A stretch of DNA of 34,538 nucleotides, from positions 1-34,538 of the forward strand of contig JAGXIE010000168.1 of the NCBI GenBank assembly GCA_024635765.1. The letters run 5' to 3'. This document shows positions 22,897 to 30,056 of the stretch, piece after piece. Under the pieces are notes generated by a model, which searched no databases, was not told where the DNA came from, and worked only from the letters and a program-made list of their open reading frames with translations. Origin of the DNA: Flavobacteriaceae bacterium. GTDB lineage: Bacteria; Bacteroidota; Bacteroidia; Flavobacteriales; Flavobacteriaceae. Each line of letters opens with the position of its first letter. Within the stretch, counting starts at the first letter, position 1. The position numbers and the translations under genes were made by a program.

Positions 22897-22945
22897 AATA
22901 CGTAGTTCTACGTATTGTTTGGTATTTACTTAATCACGAAATTTA
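22897..22945 (+). promoter_or_regulatory. Unit 3 palindromic operator and promoter
   Basis: The 20-bp palindrome at 22897-22916 is identical to that of unit 1. TTG (22915-22917) or TTTG (22918-22921) and GAAATTTA (22938-22945) are the probable promoter elements. The start is expected near 22950. From palindrome to GCTATT the block differs from unit 1 by only a single base. Confidence 0.7.
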
Positions 22946-22986
22946 CAGTGCTATTTAATCAGTTAATTATGTAGGGTAATTATCTT

Positions 22987-23019
22987 AAAGCTCTGGGTTG
23001 TCATTGATTCAGAGCTTTT
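22987..23019 (+). other. Unit 3 leader hairpin / possible attenuator
   Basis: AAAGCTCTG (22987-22995) pairs with CAGAGCTTT (23010-23018) around a 14-nt loop ending TGATT, as in unit 1. Four Ts close it, so partial termination here is plausible. That would give a short RNA of about 70 nt plus a longer peptide mRNA. Confidence 0.65.
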
Positions 23020-23049
23020 ATTTGAACTCAAAACCTAAAAATCACTCTT

Positions 23050-23163
23050 ATGCCTACAATGAAAAAAAACAATTATAATCTATTCAATAAAATTATAATC
23101 ATAGGCTTGATATTAAGCGCAATTCTAATTATAACTGCCAATATTCTTATTAACTTTTATTAG
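23050..23163 (+). CDS. Unit 3 micropeptide, 37 residues, single membrane span
   Basis: The frame ATG (23050) to TAG (23161-23163) encodes MPTMKKNNYNLFNK, a hydrophobic helix containing IIIIGLILSAILII, then TANILINFY. A second ATG at 23059 would give a 34-residue form that lines up better with the unit 1 peptide and puts the two Lys at the N-terminus. The conserved C-terminus (NIL-x-NF-F/Y directly before TAG), the equal spacing to the leader hairpin (about 30 nt) and the shared AACCTAAAA upstream all mark it as a paralogue of the peptide at 22529. It is probably inserted in the inner membrane. Function is unknown. Confidence 0.72.
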   Translation: MPTMKKNNYNLFNKIIIIGLILSAILIITANILINFY

Positions 23164-23180
23164 TTTTTTTAAAAAAGCAA

Positions 23181-23216
23181 AAAAAAGGGCATCTTAACTG
23201 TAAGATACCCTTTTTT
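23181..23216. terminator. Unit 3 terminator, probably shared with convergent odhB
   Basis: AAGGG plus ATCTTA (23185-23196) pairs with TAAGAT plus CCCTT around a 4-nt loop, with one C/A mismatch. Six Ts follow on the plus strand and a long A-run on the left gives Ts on the minus strand, 22 nt from the odhB stop. Confidence 0.85.
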
Positions 23217-23237
23217 GATTTTATAAAAAATTCCTGA

Positions 23238-24515
23238 TTATAATTCCAATGCTCGTGCTACATCGTTATTCATCAATAATTCTGTCGGATTTTCAAGGGC
23301 TTCCTTGACAGCTACTAAAAATCCAACGCTTTCTTTCCCATCAATGATTCTATGATCATAAGATAAGGCCACATACATAATTGGCCTTATTTCAACATGA
23401 CCATCTATTGCCACAGGTCGCTCCACAATATTGTGCATTCCAAGTATAGCACTTTGTGGCGGGTTGATAATAGGCGTTGACAACATGCTACCGAAAACAC
23501 CTCCATTAGAAATTGTGAAGGTTCCGCCTGTCATTTCATCAACCGTAATTTGCCCATCACGCGCACGGATTGCCAATCGTTTTACCTCATTTTCTACGCC
23601 TCTAAAGCTCAAGTTTTCGGCATTTCTAATTACTGGAACCATTAATCCCTTTGGTCCTGAAACGGCTATACTGATATCATAAAAATCATAACTTATCATT
23701 TCCTGTCCATCAATCATTGAATTTACAGCTGGGTACATTTTCAGTGCCCTAACGATTGCCAGGGTGAAAAAACTCATAAACCCTAATCCTACACCATGTT
23801 TGCTTTTGAACGTTTCTTTATATTCTTCACGTAAAGCAAAAATTGGAGACATATCCACTTCGTTAAAAGTCGTTAACATAGCCGTCGTGTTTTTGGCCTC
23901 TACTAAACGTTCGGCAACTTTACGACGCAACATTGACATTTTACTGCGAGACGCTCCTCTTTTACCTCCTGTAGGTGATCCCATAGACGGTTTTGCATTT
24001 ACGGCATCATCTTTAGTTATGCGACCATCTTTACCTGTTCCTTTAACATCAGACGAAGCTATATTTTTCTCTGAAAGAATCTTTTTTGCGGCAGGACTAG
24101 CCACATTAGTTGCGTATGTATCTTTTGTAGGCTTTGATGATTTGTTGTCATTCGTCGTAGCTTCTTGTTCTTTTGCCAACTCCTTTTCAGCTTTACTTCC
24201 AGAACCCTCATCGCCACCTTTGAAAGTTTCAGGCGCTTCATCTTTATCTTTTGTAGTTGATTTTCCGTCTGGCTTTTCAGCATCGGTATCAATTAAGCAA
24301 ACAACTTCTCCAACTGCAACAGCGTCGCCTTCTTCAGCTTTTAGTGTAATTATACCACTTGCTTCAGCAGGAAGTTCTAACGTTGCTTTGTCACTATCAA
24401 CCTCAGCAATGGCTTGGTCTTTTTCTACATAATCACCATCTGCAACCAACCAAGTTGCGATTTCCACTTCAGTGATGGACTCTCCTGGCGAAGGAACTTT
24501 CATTTCTAAAATCAT
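23238..24515 (-). CDS. odhB: Dihydrolipoyllysine succinyltransferase, E2 of 2-oxoglutarate dehydrogenase
   Basis: The protein is 425 residues in three domains. The lipoyl domain (1-80) has the lipoylated Lys43 in [18 protein letters not shown] charged Lys/Glu linker covers about 80-130. The E3-binding domain lies at about 133-170 ([23 protein letters not shown]). The catalytic domain follows at about 190-425 with His388 in [15 protein letters not shown], and [10 protein letters not shown]. It transfers the succinyl group from E1 to CoA in the TCA cycle and forms the cytoplasmic core of the complex. It starts 38 nt after odhA on the same strand, so the two are cotranscribed. The E3 subunit is not in the window. 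Confidence 0.96.
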   Translation of the reverse strand: MILEMKVPSPGESITEVEIATWLVADGDYVEKDQAIAEVDSDKATLELPAEASGIITLKAEEGDAVAVGEVVCLIDTDAEKPDGKSTTKDKDEAPETFKGGDEGSGSKAEKELAKEQEATTNDNKSSKPTKDTYATNVASPAAKKILSEKNIASSDVKGTGKDGRITKDDAVNAKPSMGSPTGGKRGASRSKMSMLRRKVAERLVEAKNTTAMLTTFNEVDMSPIFALREEYKETFKSKHGVGLGFMSFFTLAIVRALKMYPAVNSMIDGQEMISYDFYDISIAVSGPKGLMVPVIRNAENLSFRGVENEVKRLAIRARDGQITVDEMTGGTFTISNGGVFGSMLSTPIINPPQSAILGMHNIVERPVAIDGHVEIRPIMYVALSYDHRIIDGKESVGFLVAVKEALENPTELLMNNDVARALEL

Positions 24516-24553
24516 TGTATGCTTTATTTTAGTGTTTTGTTATTTCTTAATTA

Positions 24554-27310
24554 TCATTGGTTGTTTTTTGTTTTATCAAAAACAAAATCCATAACTTCTT
24601 GATGACGACGTTTAGCTCGGGTTGAGCTTCCTGCTGCTGGCGCTCCATAAGGTCTTAATGAAGCAATTCTAAAAGTTTTAGTCTCATCCAAATGCATCAA
24701 CATATGGCTGTAAGCTCCCATATTTCGAGGTTCTTCTTGTGCCCAAACGATGTCAGCTGCATTTTTATACTTTTTCAATGCTTTGCGAATATCTTCTATT
24801 GGCAATGGGAACAATTGCTCAATTCTTACAAAAACAACATCATCTCTCTCAAGTTTTTCGCGTTCTTCAATCAAATCGTAATAAAATTTCCCGGTAAGGA
24901 ATACCAATGTTTTTATTTTATCTACTTTCGAATTCTCTTCGTCAATCACCATTTGGAAACTACCATTGGCAAATTCTTCAACAGTAGAAACACATTTAGA
25001 ATGACGCAGCAAACTTTTAGGTGTGAAAACAATTAATGGTTTTCTAAAATTGACTTTCATCTGCCTTCTCAACAAATGATACATATTAGCCGGAGTTGTA
25101 CAATCGGCAACGTACATATTATCAACTGCGCATAATTGAAGAAAACGCTCCATACGTCCTGAAGAATGCTCTGCTCCCTGACCTTCATAGCCGTGAGGCA
25201 ATAACATGACTAGACCGTTTTGAAGTTTCCATTTGTCTTCGGCGGCTGAAATGTATTGATCTACCACGATCTGTGCACCATTGACAAAATCTCCAAATTG
25301 AGCCTCCCAAATAGTCAACGTTTTAGGACTTGCCATAGCATAACCATAATCGAAACCGACCACGCCATATTCTGATAACAATGAGTTATAAATAAAGAAT
25401 CTCCCTTGTTGATCACTCAAGTGATTTAATAAAACGATCTCTTCTTCGCTGTCTTCAACTTTTACAACTGCATGGCGATGAGAGAAAGTGCCACGTTCCA
25501 CATCTTGACCTGAAAAACGTACATCATATCCTTCATCGAGAAGTGTTCCATATGCTAAATGCTCCGCCATTGCCCAATCCAATTTGTCTTCTTCGAACAT
25601 CGTTTTGCGAGATTCAACAAGACGTTCTATTTTTTTTATGAACTTTTTATCTTTTGGCAATGATGAAATTATATCAGTTATTTGAGACAATTTTTCTTTT
25701 GAAACCTTCGTGTCTATGGGCTTCATCATTTCAACTTCTGTAACATTTACATAATCTTTCCATTCATTTTCCATGAATGGTGTAATAACCGTTTTTTCAA
25801 CTTTTCTAGAATCTTCAAGTTTTTCTTCGAGTGAAGCTTTATATTCCTCTTCAAGTTTAGGCGTATAATCTTTATCGATAATGCCTTCCTCCAATAATTT
25901 TTGATTGTAGATTTCTCGTGGATTGTCATGTTTGGCAATCGCTTTGTATAATTTTGGCTGTGTGAATCGAGGTTCATCACCTTCATTATGTCCATATTTT
26001 CTATAGCCCAACAAATCAATAAAAACGTCTCGTTTGAATTCCATTCTGAAGTCCAGAGCAAACAATATGGCGTGGACAACCGCTTCTACATCATCAGCAT
26101 TAACGTGCAAGACAGGTGACAAGGTCACTTTTCCAACATCCGTACAATAAGTACTTGAACGTCCATCGAGATAATTTGTGGTAAAACCAATTTGGTTATT
26201 GACAACGATATGAATGGTTCCGTTGGTTTTATAACCCTCTAGTTGCGCCATTTGAATGATCTCATAAACAATTCCTTGCCCGGCAATTGCGGCGTCACCA
26301 TGCACTAAAATTGGCAATACTTGAGATGGATTGTCTGGAAATTTGTCGTCTTGCTTAGCTCTCACTATACCTTCCACTACTGCGCCAACAGTTTCTAAAT
26401 GCGATGGATTCGGAGCAATATTAAGATTGATCTTTTTGCCTCCTTTGGTTTCCCTATTACTTGTCCAGCCTAAATGGTACTTTACGTCACCATCAAAAAT
26501 TTCTTGTTCGTAATCTTTTCCATCGAATTCGCTGAACAAGTCTTTTGCTGATTTACCAAAGATATTGATTAAGGTACTTAAACGTCCACGATGCGCCATT
26601 CCCATTACAAACTCCTGAACGCCGTATTCGGCCGCCTTTTCAATAACTGCATCGAGTGCAGGAATCAAGGACTCACCTCCCTCTAGAGAAAAACGTTTTT
26701 GACCAACATATTTTGTGTGAAGAAAATTTTCAAAAGCAACAGCATCATTTAACTTTTTGAGAATGTGTTTTTTTTGTTCAGAAGAAAATTTAGGATGATT
26801 GCCGTTGACATTTAATTTATCTTGAATCCATTGTATTTCCTTTGGATTTCTGATGTACATATATTCAACACCAATTGATTGGCAATAGATATTCTCGAGA
26901 TGCTTTATGATATTGTTCAACGTTTGGGCTCCAATTCCTAAAATTTCGCCTGCTGAAAATACAGTGCTTAAATCATCTTTTGATAGATTGAAATTTTCCA
27001 AATCCAAAGTTGGCTCATATTTTCGTCGCGCTCGAACGGGATTGGTTTTTGTAAACAAATGCCCGCGATTTCGATAACCATCTATCAAACGTACCACATT
27101 AAACTCCTTCTGCATGTGTTCTGGAATTTCTGGTGTGATGTAGTTTTCGGCTAGAACACCATTCAAATCCGCATTTTCACTTCCAAAATCAAATCCTTGA
27201 AAAAATGCCCTCCAACTCGGTTCGACGGCGTCAGGATTCTGTAGATATTGGTCGTATAAATCAGCAAAATAAGCTGTATGTGCTGCGTTGAGAAAAGAAT
27301 ATTTGTCCAT
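24554..27310 (-). CDS. odhA: 2-oxoglutarate dehydrogenase E1 component
   Basis: The protein is 918 residues, normal for the thiamine diphosphate-dependent E1 (SucA/OdhA). The N-terminal peptide MDKYSFLNAAHTAYFADLYD and SWRAFFQGFDFG is the E2-interaction region. VMGMAHRGRLSTLINIFGK, HGDAAIAGQGIVYE and VNNQIGFTTN form the cofactor and substrate site. FSHRHAVV, LPHGYEGQGAEHSSGR, and WAQEEPRNMGAY near the C-terminus complete the family pattern. It decarboxylates 2-oxoglutarate and succinylates the lipoyl group of OdhB. It has its own promoter upstream (-7 at 27350) and is followed by odhB. Confidence 0.97.
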   Translation of the reverse strand: MDKYSFLNAAHTAYFADLYDQYLQNPDAVEPSWRAFFQGFDFGSENADLNGVLAENYITPEIPEHMQKEFNVVRLIDGYRNRGHLFTKTNPVRARRKYEPTLDLENFNLSKDDLSTVFSAGEILGIGAQTLNNIIKHLENIYCQSIGVEYMYIRNPKEIQWIQDKLNVNGNHPKFSSEQKKHILKKLNDAVAFENFLHTKYVGQKRFSLEGGESLIPALDAVIEKAAEYGVQEFVMGMAHRGRLSTLINIFGKSAKDLFSEFDGKDYEQEIFDGDVKYHLGWTSNRETKGGKKINLNIAPNPSHLETVGAVVEGIVRAKQDDKFPDNPSQVLPILVHGDAAIAGQGIVYEIIQMAQLEGYKTNGTIHIVVNNQIGFTTNYLDGRSSTYCTDVGKVTLSPVLHVNADDVEAVVHAILFALDFRMEFKRDVFIDLLGYRKYGHNEGDEPRFTQPKLYKAIAKHDNPREIYNQKLLEEGIIDKDYTPKLEEEYKASLEEKLEDSRKVEKTVITPFMENEWKDYVNVTEVEMMKPIDTKVSKEKLSQITDIISSLPKDKKFIKKIERLVESRKTMFEEDKLDWAMAEHLAYGTLLDEGYDVRFSGQDVERGTFSHRHAVVKVEDSEEEIVLLNHLSDQQGRFFIYNSLLSEYGVVGFDYGYAMASPKTLTIWEAQFGDFVNGAQIVVDQYISAAEDKWKLQNGLVMLLPHGYEGQGAEHSSGRMERFLQLCAVDNMYVADCTTPANMYHLLRRQMKVNFRKPLIVFTPKSLLRHSKCVSTVEEFANGSFQMVIDEENSKVDKIKTLVFLTGKFYYDLIEEREKLERDDVVFVRIEQLFPLPIEDIRKALKKYKNAADIVWAQEEPRNMGAYSHMLMHLDETKTFRIASLRPYGAPAAGSSTRAKRRHQEVMDFVFDKTKNNQ

Positions 27311-27349
27311 TATAGGTTATGAAACTTTATGGTGTTTTCAAATTTTCAT

Positions 27350-27357
27350 CAAAAATA
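27350..27357 (-). promoter_or_regulatory. -7 element of the odhAB promoter
   Basis: The minus strand reads TATTTTTG, an exact TAnnTTTG match, 39 nt before the odhA start. A -33 TTTG at the usual spacing is not evident. Confidence 0.5.
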
Positions 27358-27433
27358 CAACTTTTGATAAAATTAGAATCGGTTTTAGTATATTTATCTG
27401 ATATAATAGTATCTAAAAATTTAATCGGTTGTT

Positions 27434-27964
27434 ATGTTTTTTTTTAAACAAAAAAAGGTTTTATTTTTTTTCCTTTTGATACTGATTTCTATTCAATCTT
27501 TATCACAAAATACGCCTTCTGATTCAATTCAATTTTGGAAAAATGTACGATTTGGGGGAGGAATCGGTTTGAGCTTTGGTGACGGGTTTTTCAGTGGTAC
27601 TTTGGCTCCAAGCGCCATCTACGAGTTCAATAACCAATTTGCGCTTGGATTAGGATTAAATGGCACTTATAATTCAAGAAAGGATTTTTATAAATCAACC
27701 ATTTTTGGAGGAAGTGTTTTAGGGCTTTTTAATCCAATCAGGGGAATTCAATTGTCAGTTGAATTTGAAGAATTGAACGTTAGCAGAAAATGGGAGGAAA
27801 ATTTAGGAATTGCCGATGAAAATTACTGGTATCCAGCCTTATTTATGGGTGCAGGATATCGTACCCAAAACATCACTTTTGGTATCCGTTATGATGTGCT
27901 TTATGATAAAGACAAGAGCATTTATGCCGATCCTTGGGCTCCCTTTGTTAGAGTTTATTTTTAA
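27434..27964 (+). CDS. Small outer-membrane beta-barrel protein
   Basis: The protein is 176 residues with a signal peptide at 1-24 (VLFFFLLILISIQSLS, then QNT). The mature part is a run of amphipathic strands with Gly/Asn turns (VRFGGGIGLSFGDGFFSG, FALGLGLNGTYNS, PALFMGAGYRTQNITFGIRYD) ending PFVRVYF with a C-terminal Phe. It fits an 8-strand outer-membrane barrel. Proteins like this beside odhA are, as I recall, sometimes labelled alpha-ketoglutarate decarboxylase in databases, but nothing here supports enzyme activity. It is divergent from odhA and its end overlaps the convergent gene at 27948 by 17 nt. Confidence 0.82.
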   Translation: MFFFKQKKVLFFFLLILISIQSLSQNTPSDSIQFWKNVRFGGGIGLSFGDGFFSGTLAPSAIYEFNNQFALGLGLNGTYNSRKDFYKSTIFGGSVLGLFNPIRGIQLSVEFEELNVSRKWEENLGIADENYWYPALFMGAGYRTQNITFGIRYDVLYDKDKSIYADPWAPFVRVYF

Positions 27965-28295
27965 ACCATACTTTTTGCCATTCGCGTTTCAAAATAAGAA
28001 ACGTAACCTGTTCTGACAGCTTTAAGATATCGCTACCATCCAATTGTTTGATTTTGTCTTCGGAAACATCTACTATATAGAGCAGATTTAGATAGTCGGT
28101 AAATTTTTCTTGAATAAGTTTGTAAATAGTTTCGTGTAGCATCAATTTTAAACTAAATGGCTGCACAGTTTCATCAAATTGAATATTGATAGTTGCAAAT
28201 AATAAATCCTTATTAAGTTGTTGCACTAGTTTGTGGTACAAATCTGTTTCATTTGCTTTTTGTACTAATTCTTCAAAAGTGCTTGGAGTTTGCAT
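27948..28295 (-). CDS. Conserved small protein coupled to the polyprenyl synthase, function unknown
   Basis: The protein is 115 residues, mostly helical and acidic, with no signal or membrane span. Features include TPSTFEELVQKANETDLYHKLV near the start and a core with LHETIYKLIQEKFTDYLNLLYIVDVSE. It ends in a basic Trp-rich tail (LILKREWQKVWFKNKL). Its ATG overlaps the stop codon of the polyprenyl synthase gene in the arrangement TAATG, so translation is almost certainly coupled. That suggests a role linked to isoprenoid synthesis or simply shared expression. I do not recognise a named family. Confidence 0.78.
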   Translation of the reverse strand: MQTPSTFEELVQKANETDLYHKLVQQLNKDLLFATINIQFDETVQPFSLKLMLHETIYKLIQEKFTDYLNLLYIVDVSEDKIKQLDGSDILKLSEQVTFLILKREWQKVWFKNKL

Positions 28296-29269
28296 TACAC
28301 ATTTCTATTCATTAACTGCTCGCCAAACTCTTTTAATAGTGATTTTTTTTCCTCTGAAATCGATAAGGATTCCAACATTGAGAATGCTTTCTTCGTATAA
28401 TTTTTAATTTCTATCTGCGTAGCTTCGGCCGAACCGCTAGAAACAAATAATTGCTTCGTTATTTCAATTTTTTGTGTTGAATCAGAAGGATTGATTCCAA
28501 ATAAATGTTCTAGTTGCAATTGATCTTCAGCATTTGAAAATTCCAAAGCTTTTAAATATAAATAGGTTTTTTTGTTTTCAATGATGTCACCTCCTACCTG
28601 TTTCCCAAACGTGTTTGGGTCGCCAAATGCATCTAAATAATCATCCTGCAATTGAAAAGCGATTCCAAGATTTTTACCAAATTCATAAATCTTATCTTGA
28701 TTGCTTTCAGAAGTATTTGCAATTATAGCTCCCATTTTCATCGCAGCACCCACCAATACAGCTGTTTTGTATTCTATCATTTTAAGGTACTCTTCAATGG
28801 TTACATCATCACGAGTTTCAAAATCGACATCATATTGCTGACCCTCGCAAACTTCCAAAGCCGTTTTGCTAAAAAGCTTTGCCAAAAATTGAAATGTATT
28901 GCCTTCATAATTTTCAAACAGTTGATAGGCCATGATCAGCATTGCATCACCAGACAAAATACCTGTATTGATGTCCCATTTTTCATGAACGGTTTCCTTG
29001 CCTCTTCTCAACGGTGCGTCATCCATAATATCATCATGAATCAACGAAAAATTATGGAATACCTCAACGCTCAAAGCCGCATTCAAAGCTTTTTTATAAT
29101 CACAGTCAAAAATTTCTGTGGTCATTAAGGTCAAAACAGGACGAAGACGTTTCCCTCCTAAATTCAAAATATAATTTACTGGCTCATACAGCGATTGAGG
29201 TTGCTTTTCAACCTTAAACTCTTTAAGATACTCAAGAAATACCTCTTGATAGAATTGAATTTTTTGCAT
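28295..29269 (-). CDS. Short-chain polyprenyl diphosphate synthase
   Basis: The protein is 324 residues from the ATG at 29269. An in-frame ATG at 29302 is upstream of the -7 box and is rejected. The first Asp-rich motif is LIHDDIMDDAPLRRGK and the second QLQDDYLDAFGD. GGKRLRP for diphosphate binding and the GKQVGGDIIENKKT block complete the trans-prenyltransferase fold. The residue five before the first Asp is Phe, which in this family limits chain length, so a C15 or C20 product is more likely than octaprenyl. It condenses isopentenyl diphosphate units in the cytoplasm. The gene overlaps the next by one base. Confidence 0.9.
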   Translation of the reverse strand: MQKIQFYQEVFLEYLKEFKVEKQPQSLYEPVNYILNLGGKRLRPVLTLMTTEIFDCDYKKALNAALSVEVFHNFSLIHDDIMDDAPLRRGKETVHEKWDINTGILSGDAMLIMAYQLFENYEGNTFQFLAKLFSKTALEVCEGQQYDVDFETRDDVTIEEYLKMIEYKTAVLVGAAMKMGAIIANTSESNQDKIYEFGKNLGIAFQLQDDYLDAFGDPNTFGKQVGGDIIENKKTYLYLKALEFSNAEDQLQLEHLFGINPSDSTQKIEITKQLFVSSGSAEATQIEIKNYTKKAFSMLESLSISEEKKSLLKEFGEQLMNRNV

Positions 29270-29273
29270 CGAA

Positions 29274-29281
29274 CAAAAATA
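29274..29281 (-). promoter_or_regulatory. -7 element directly before the polyprenyl synthase start
   Basis: The minus strand reads TATTTTTG, an exact consensus match ending 4 nt before the ATG at 29269. As for glyS, the transcript should begin at or next to the start codon. This decides the choice of start. Confidence 0.6.
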
Positions 29282-29400
29282 AGGTAATTGCATTAATTGC
29301 ACATAAATTTTGAACTTAAATACACTTACAAAATCATCCTGAATTTTTTTCTAGCGCAAGAATCAATTCTTCCCCAATGTTAAATAATCATTAAAACTTT

Positions 29401-29441
29401 GGAAACTATTTTTGTTTTTAAAGTTTCCTATCGTAAATTTG
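29401..29441 (+). promoter_or_regulatory. tetR promoter with overlapping inverted repeat
   Basis: TTTG (29411-29414), exactly 19 nt, then TAAATTTG (29434-29441) is a textbook Bacteroidota promoter. GGAAACT (29401-29407) and AGTTTCC (29422-29428) form an inverted repeat with arms 21 bp apart, two helical turns, that flanks the -33 element. Binding of the TetR product here would block its own operon. Confidence 0.65.
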
Positions 29442-29450
29442 CACCTTATT

Positions 29451-30053
29451 ATGAGAGAACAAATTATACAAAAATCGGCAGAATTATTTTTAACCCTTGG
29501 TTTTAAAAGTGTTACGATGGATGATATTGCCAGTGAATTGGGCATATCCAAAAAAACCATATACGTTCATTTTGAAAACAAGACCAAATTGGTTGAGGCT
29601 ACCACGTTAGAAATGTTTGAACTTATTTCACATGGCATTGAGGGCATCTGTCAATTGAAAAAAAATCCTATTGAAGAAATTTACGACATTAAGAAACTTG
29701 TCATGGAGCATCTTAAGGATGAAAAATCATCGCCTCACTATCAGTTGCAAAAATATTATCCAAAAATTTTCAATTCCTTAAAGTCGAAACAGTATTGTAT
29801 TATGCAAGATTGTGTTACTGACAATTTAAATCGAGGAATAGACCTTGGGCTCTATAGGGAAGACTTGGAAATTGAATTTATTTCCAAGATATATTTTTCC
29901 TGTATGATGGCATTAAAAGATAAAGAACTTTTCCCATTGCATAATTTTTCCATGCAAAGCCTAATGAACTATTACCTAGAATATCATTTACGAGGCATTT
30001 GTACGCCAAAAGGACTTGTAAATCTATCAAAAATCATCACCAATCAATCATAA
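29451..30053 (+). CDS. TetR/AcrR family repressor of the efflux operon
   Basis: The protein is 200 residues from the ATG at 29451. A start at 29412 lies upstream of the -7 box and is rejected. Residues 1-47 are the TetR helix-turn-helix (EQIIQKSAELFLTLGFKSVTMDDIA, ELGISKKTIYVHFENKTKLV). The rest is an all-helical ligand domain that dimerises. The tolC gene starts 3 nt after its stop, so it heads the tetR-tolC-adaptor-RND operon. It probably represses that operon and is released by a pump substrate. The inverted repeat at 29401-29428 is the likely operator. Confidence 0.93.
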   Translation: MREQIIQKSAELFLTLGFKSVTMDDIASELGISKKTIYVHFENKTKLVEATTLEMFELISHGIEGICQLKKNPIEEIYDIKKLVMEHLKDEKSSPHYQLQKYYPKIFNSLKSKQYCIMQDCVTDNLNRGIDLGLYREDLEIEFISKIYFSCMMALKDKELFPLHNFSMQSLMNYYLEYHLRGICTPKGLVNLSKIITNQS

Positions 30054-30056
30054 AAA

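Larger units (their letters stand above)
22383..23216 (+). repeat. Array of three palindrome-promoter-hairpin units
   Basis: This stretch lacks any large gene. It contains three direct copies of a roughly 65-bp block starting at 22383, 22720 and 22895. Each block is a 20-bp palindrome, then TGTTTGG, about 20 variable-to-conserved bases, CACGA-A/T-ATTT and GCTATT. About 65 nt after each presumed transcript start there is a hairpin with a GCTCT/AGAGC stem. Units 1 and 3 then carry a small reading frame and a terminator. Unit 2 ends at its hairpin. Units 1 and 3 resemble each other most, so the array probably arose by duplication. It lies between the response regulator and convergent odhB. Confidence 0.85.

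Noticed and set aside
22383-22961. CRISPR array or integration (att) repeats
   Set aside because: There are only three repeats with unequal spacing (337 and 175 bp), each followed by promoter and hairpin sequence that is itself conserved. There is no integrase or cas gene. Promoter duplication explains them better.
23764-24432. A 222-residue open frame on the plus strand opposite odhB
   Set aside because: It lies wholly antisense to the lipoyl, linker and catalytic regions of odhB, has low-complexity Ser/Val/Ala composition and no family motif. It is a shadow of the real gene.
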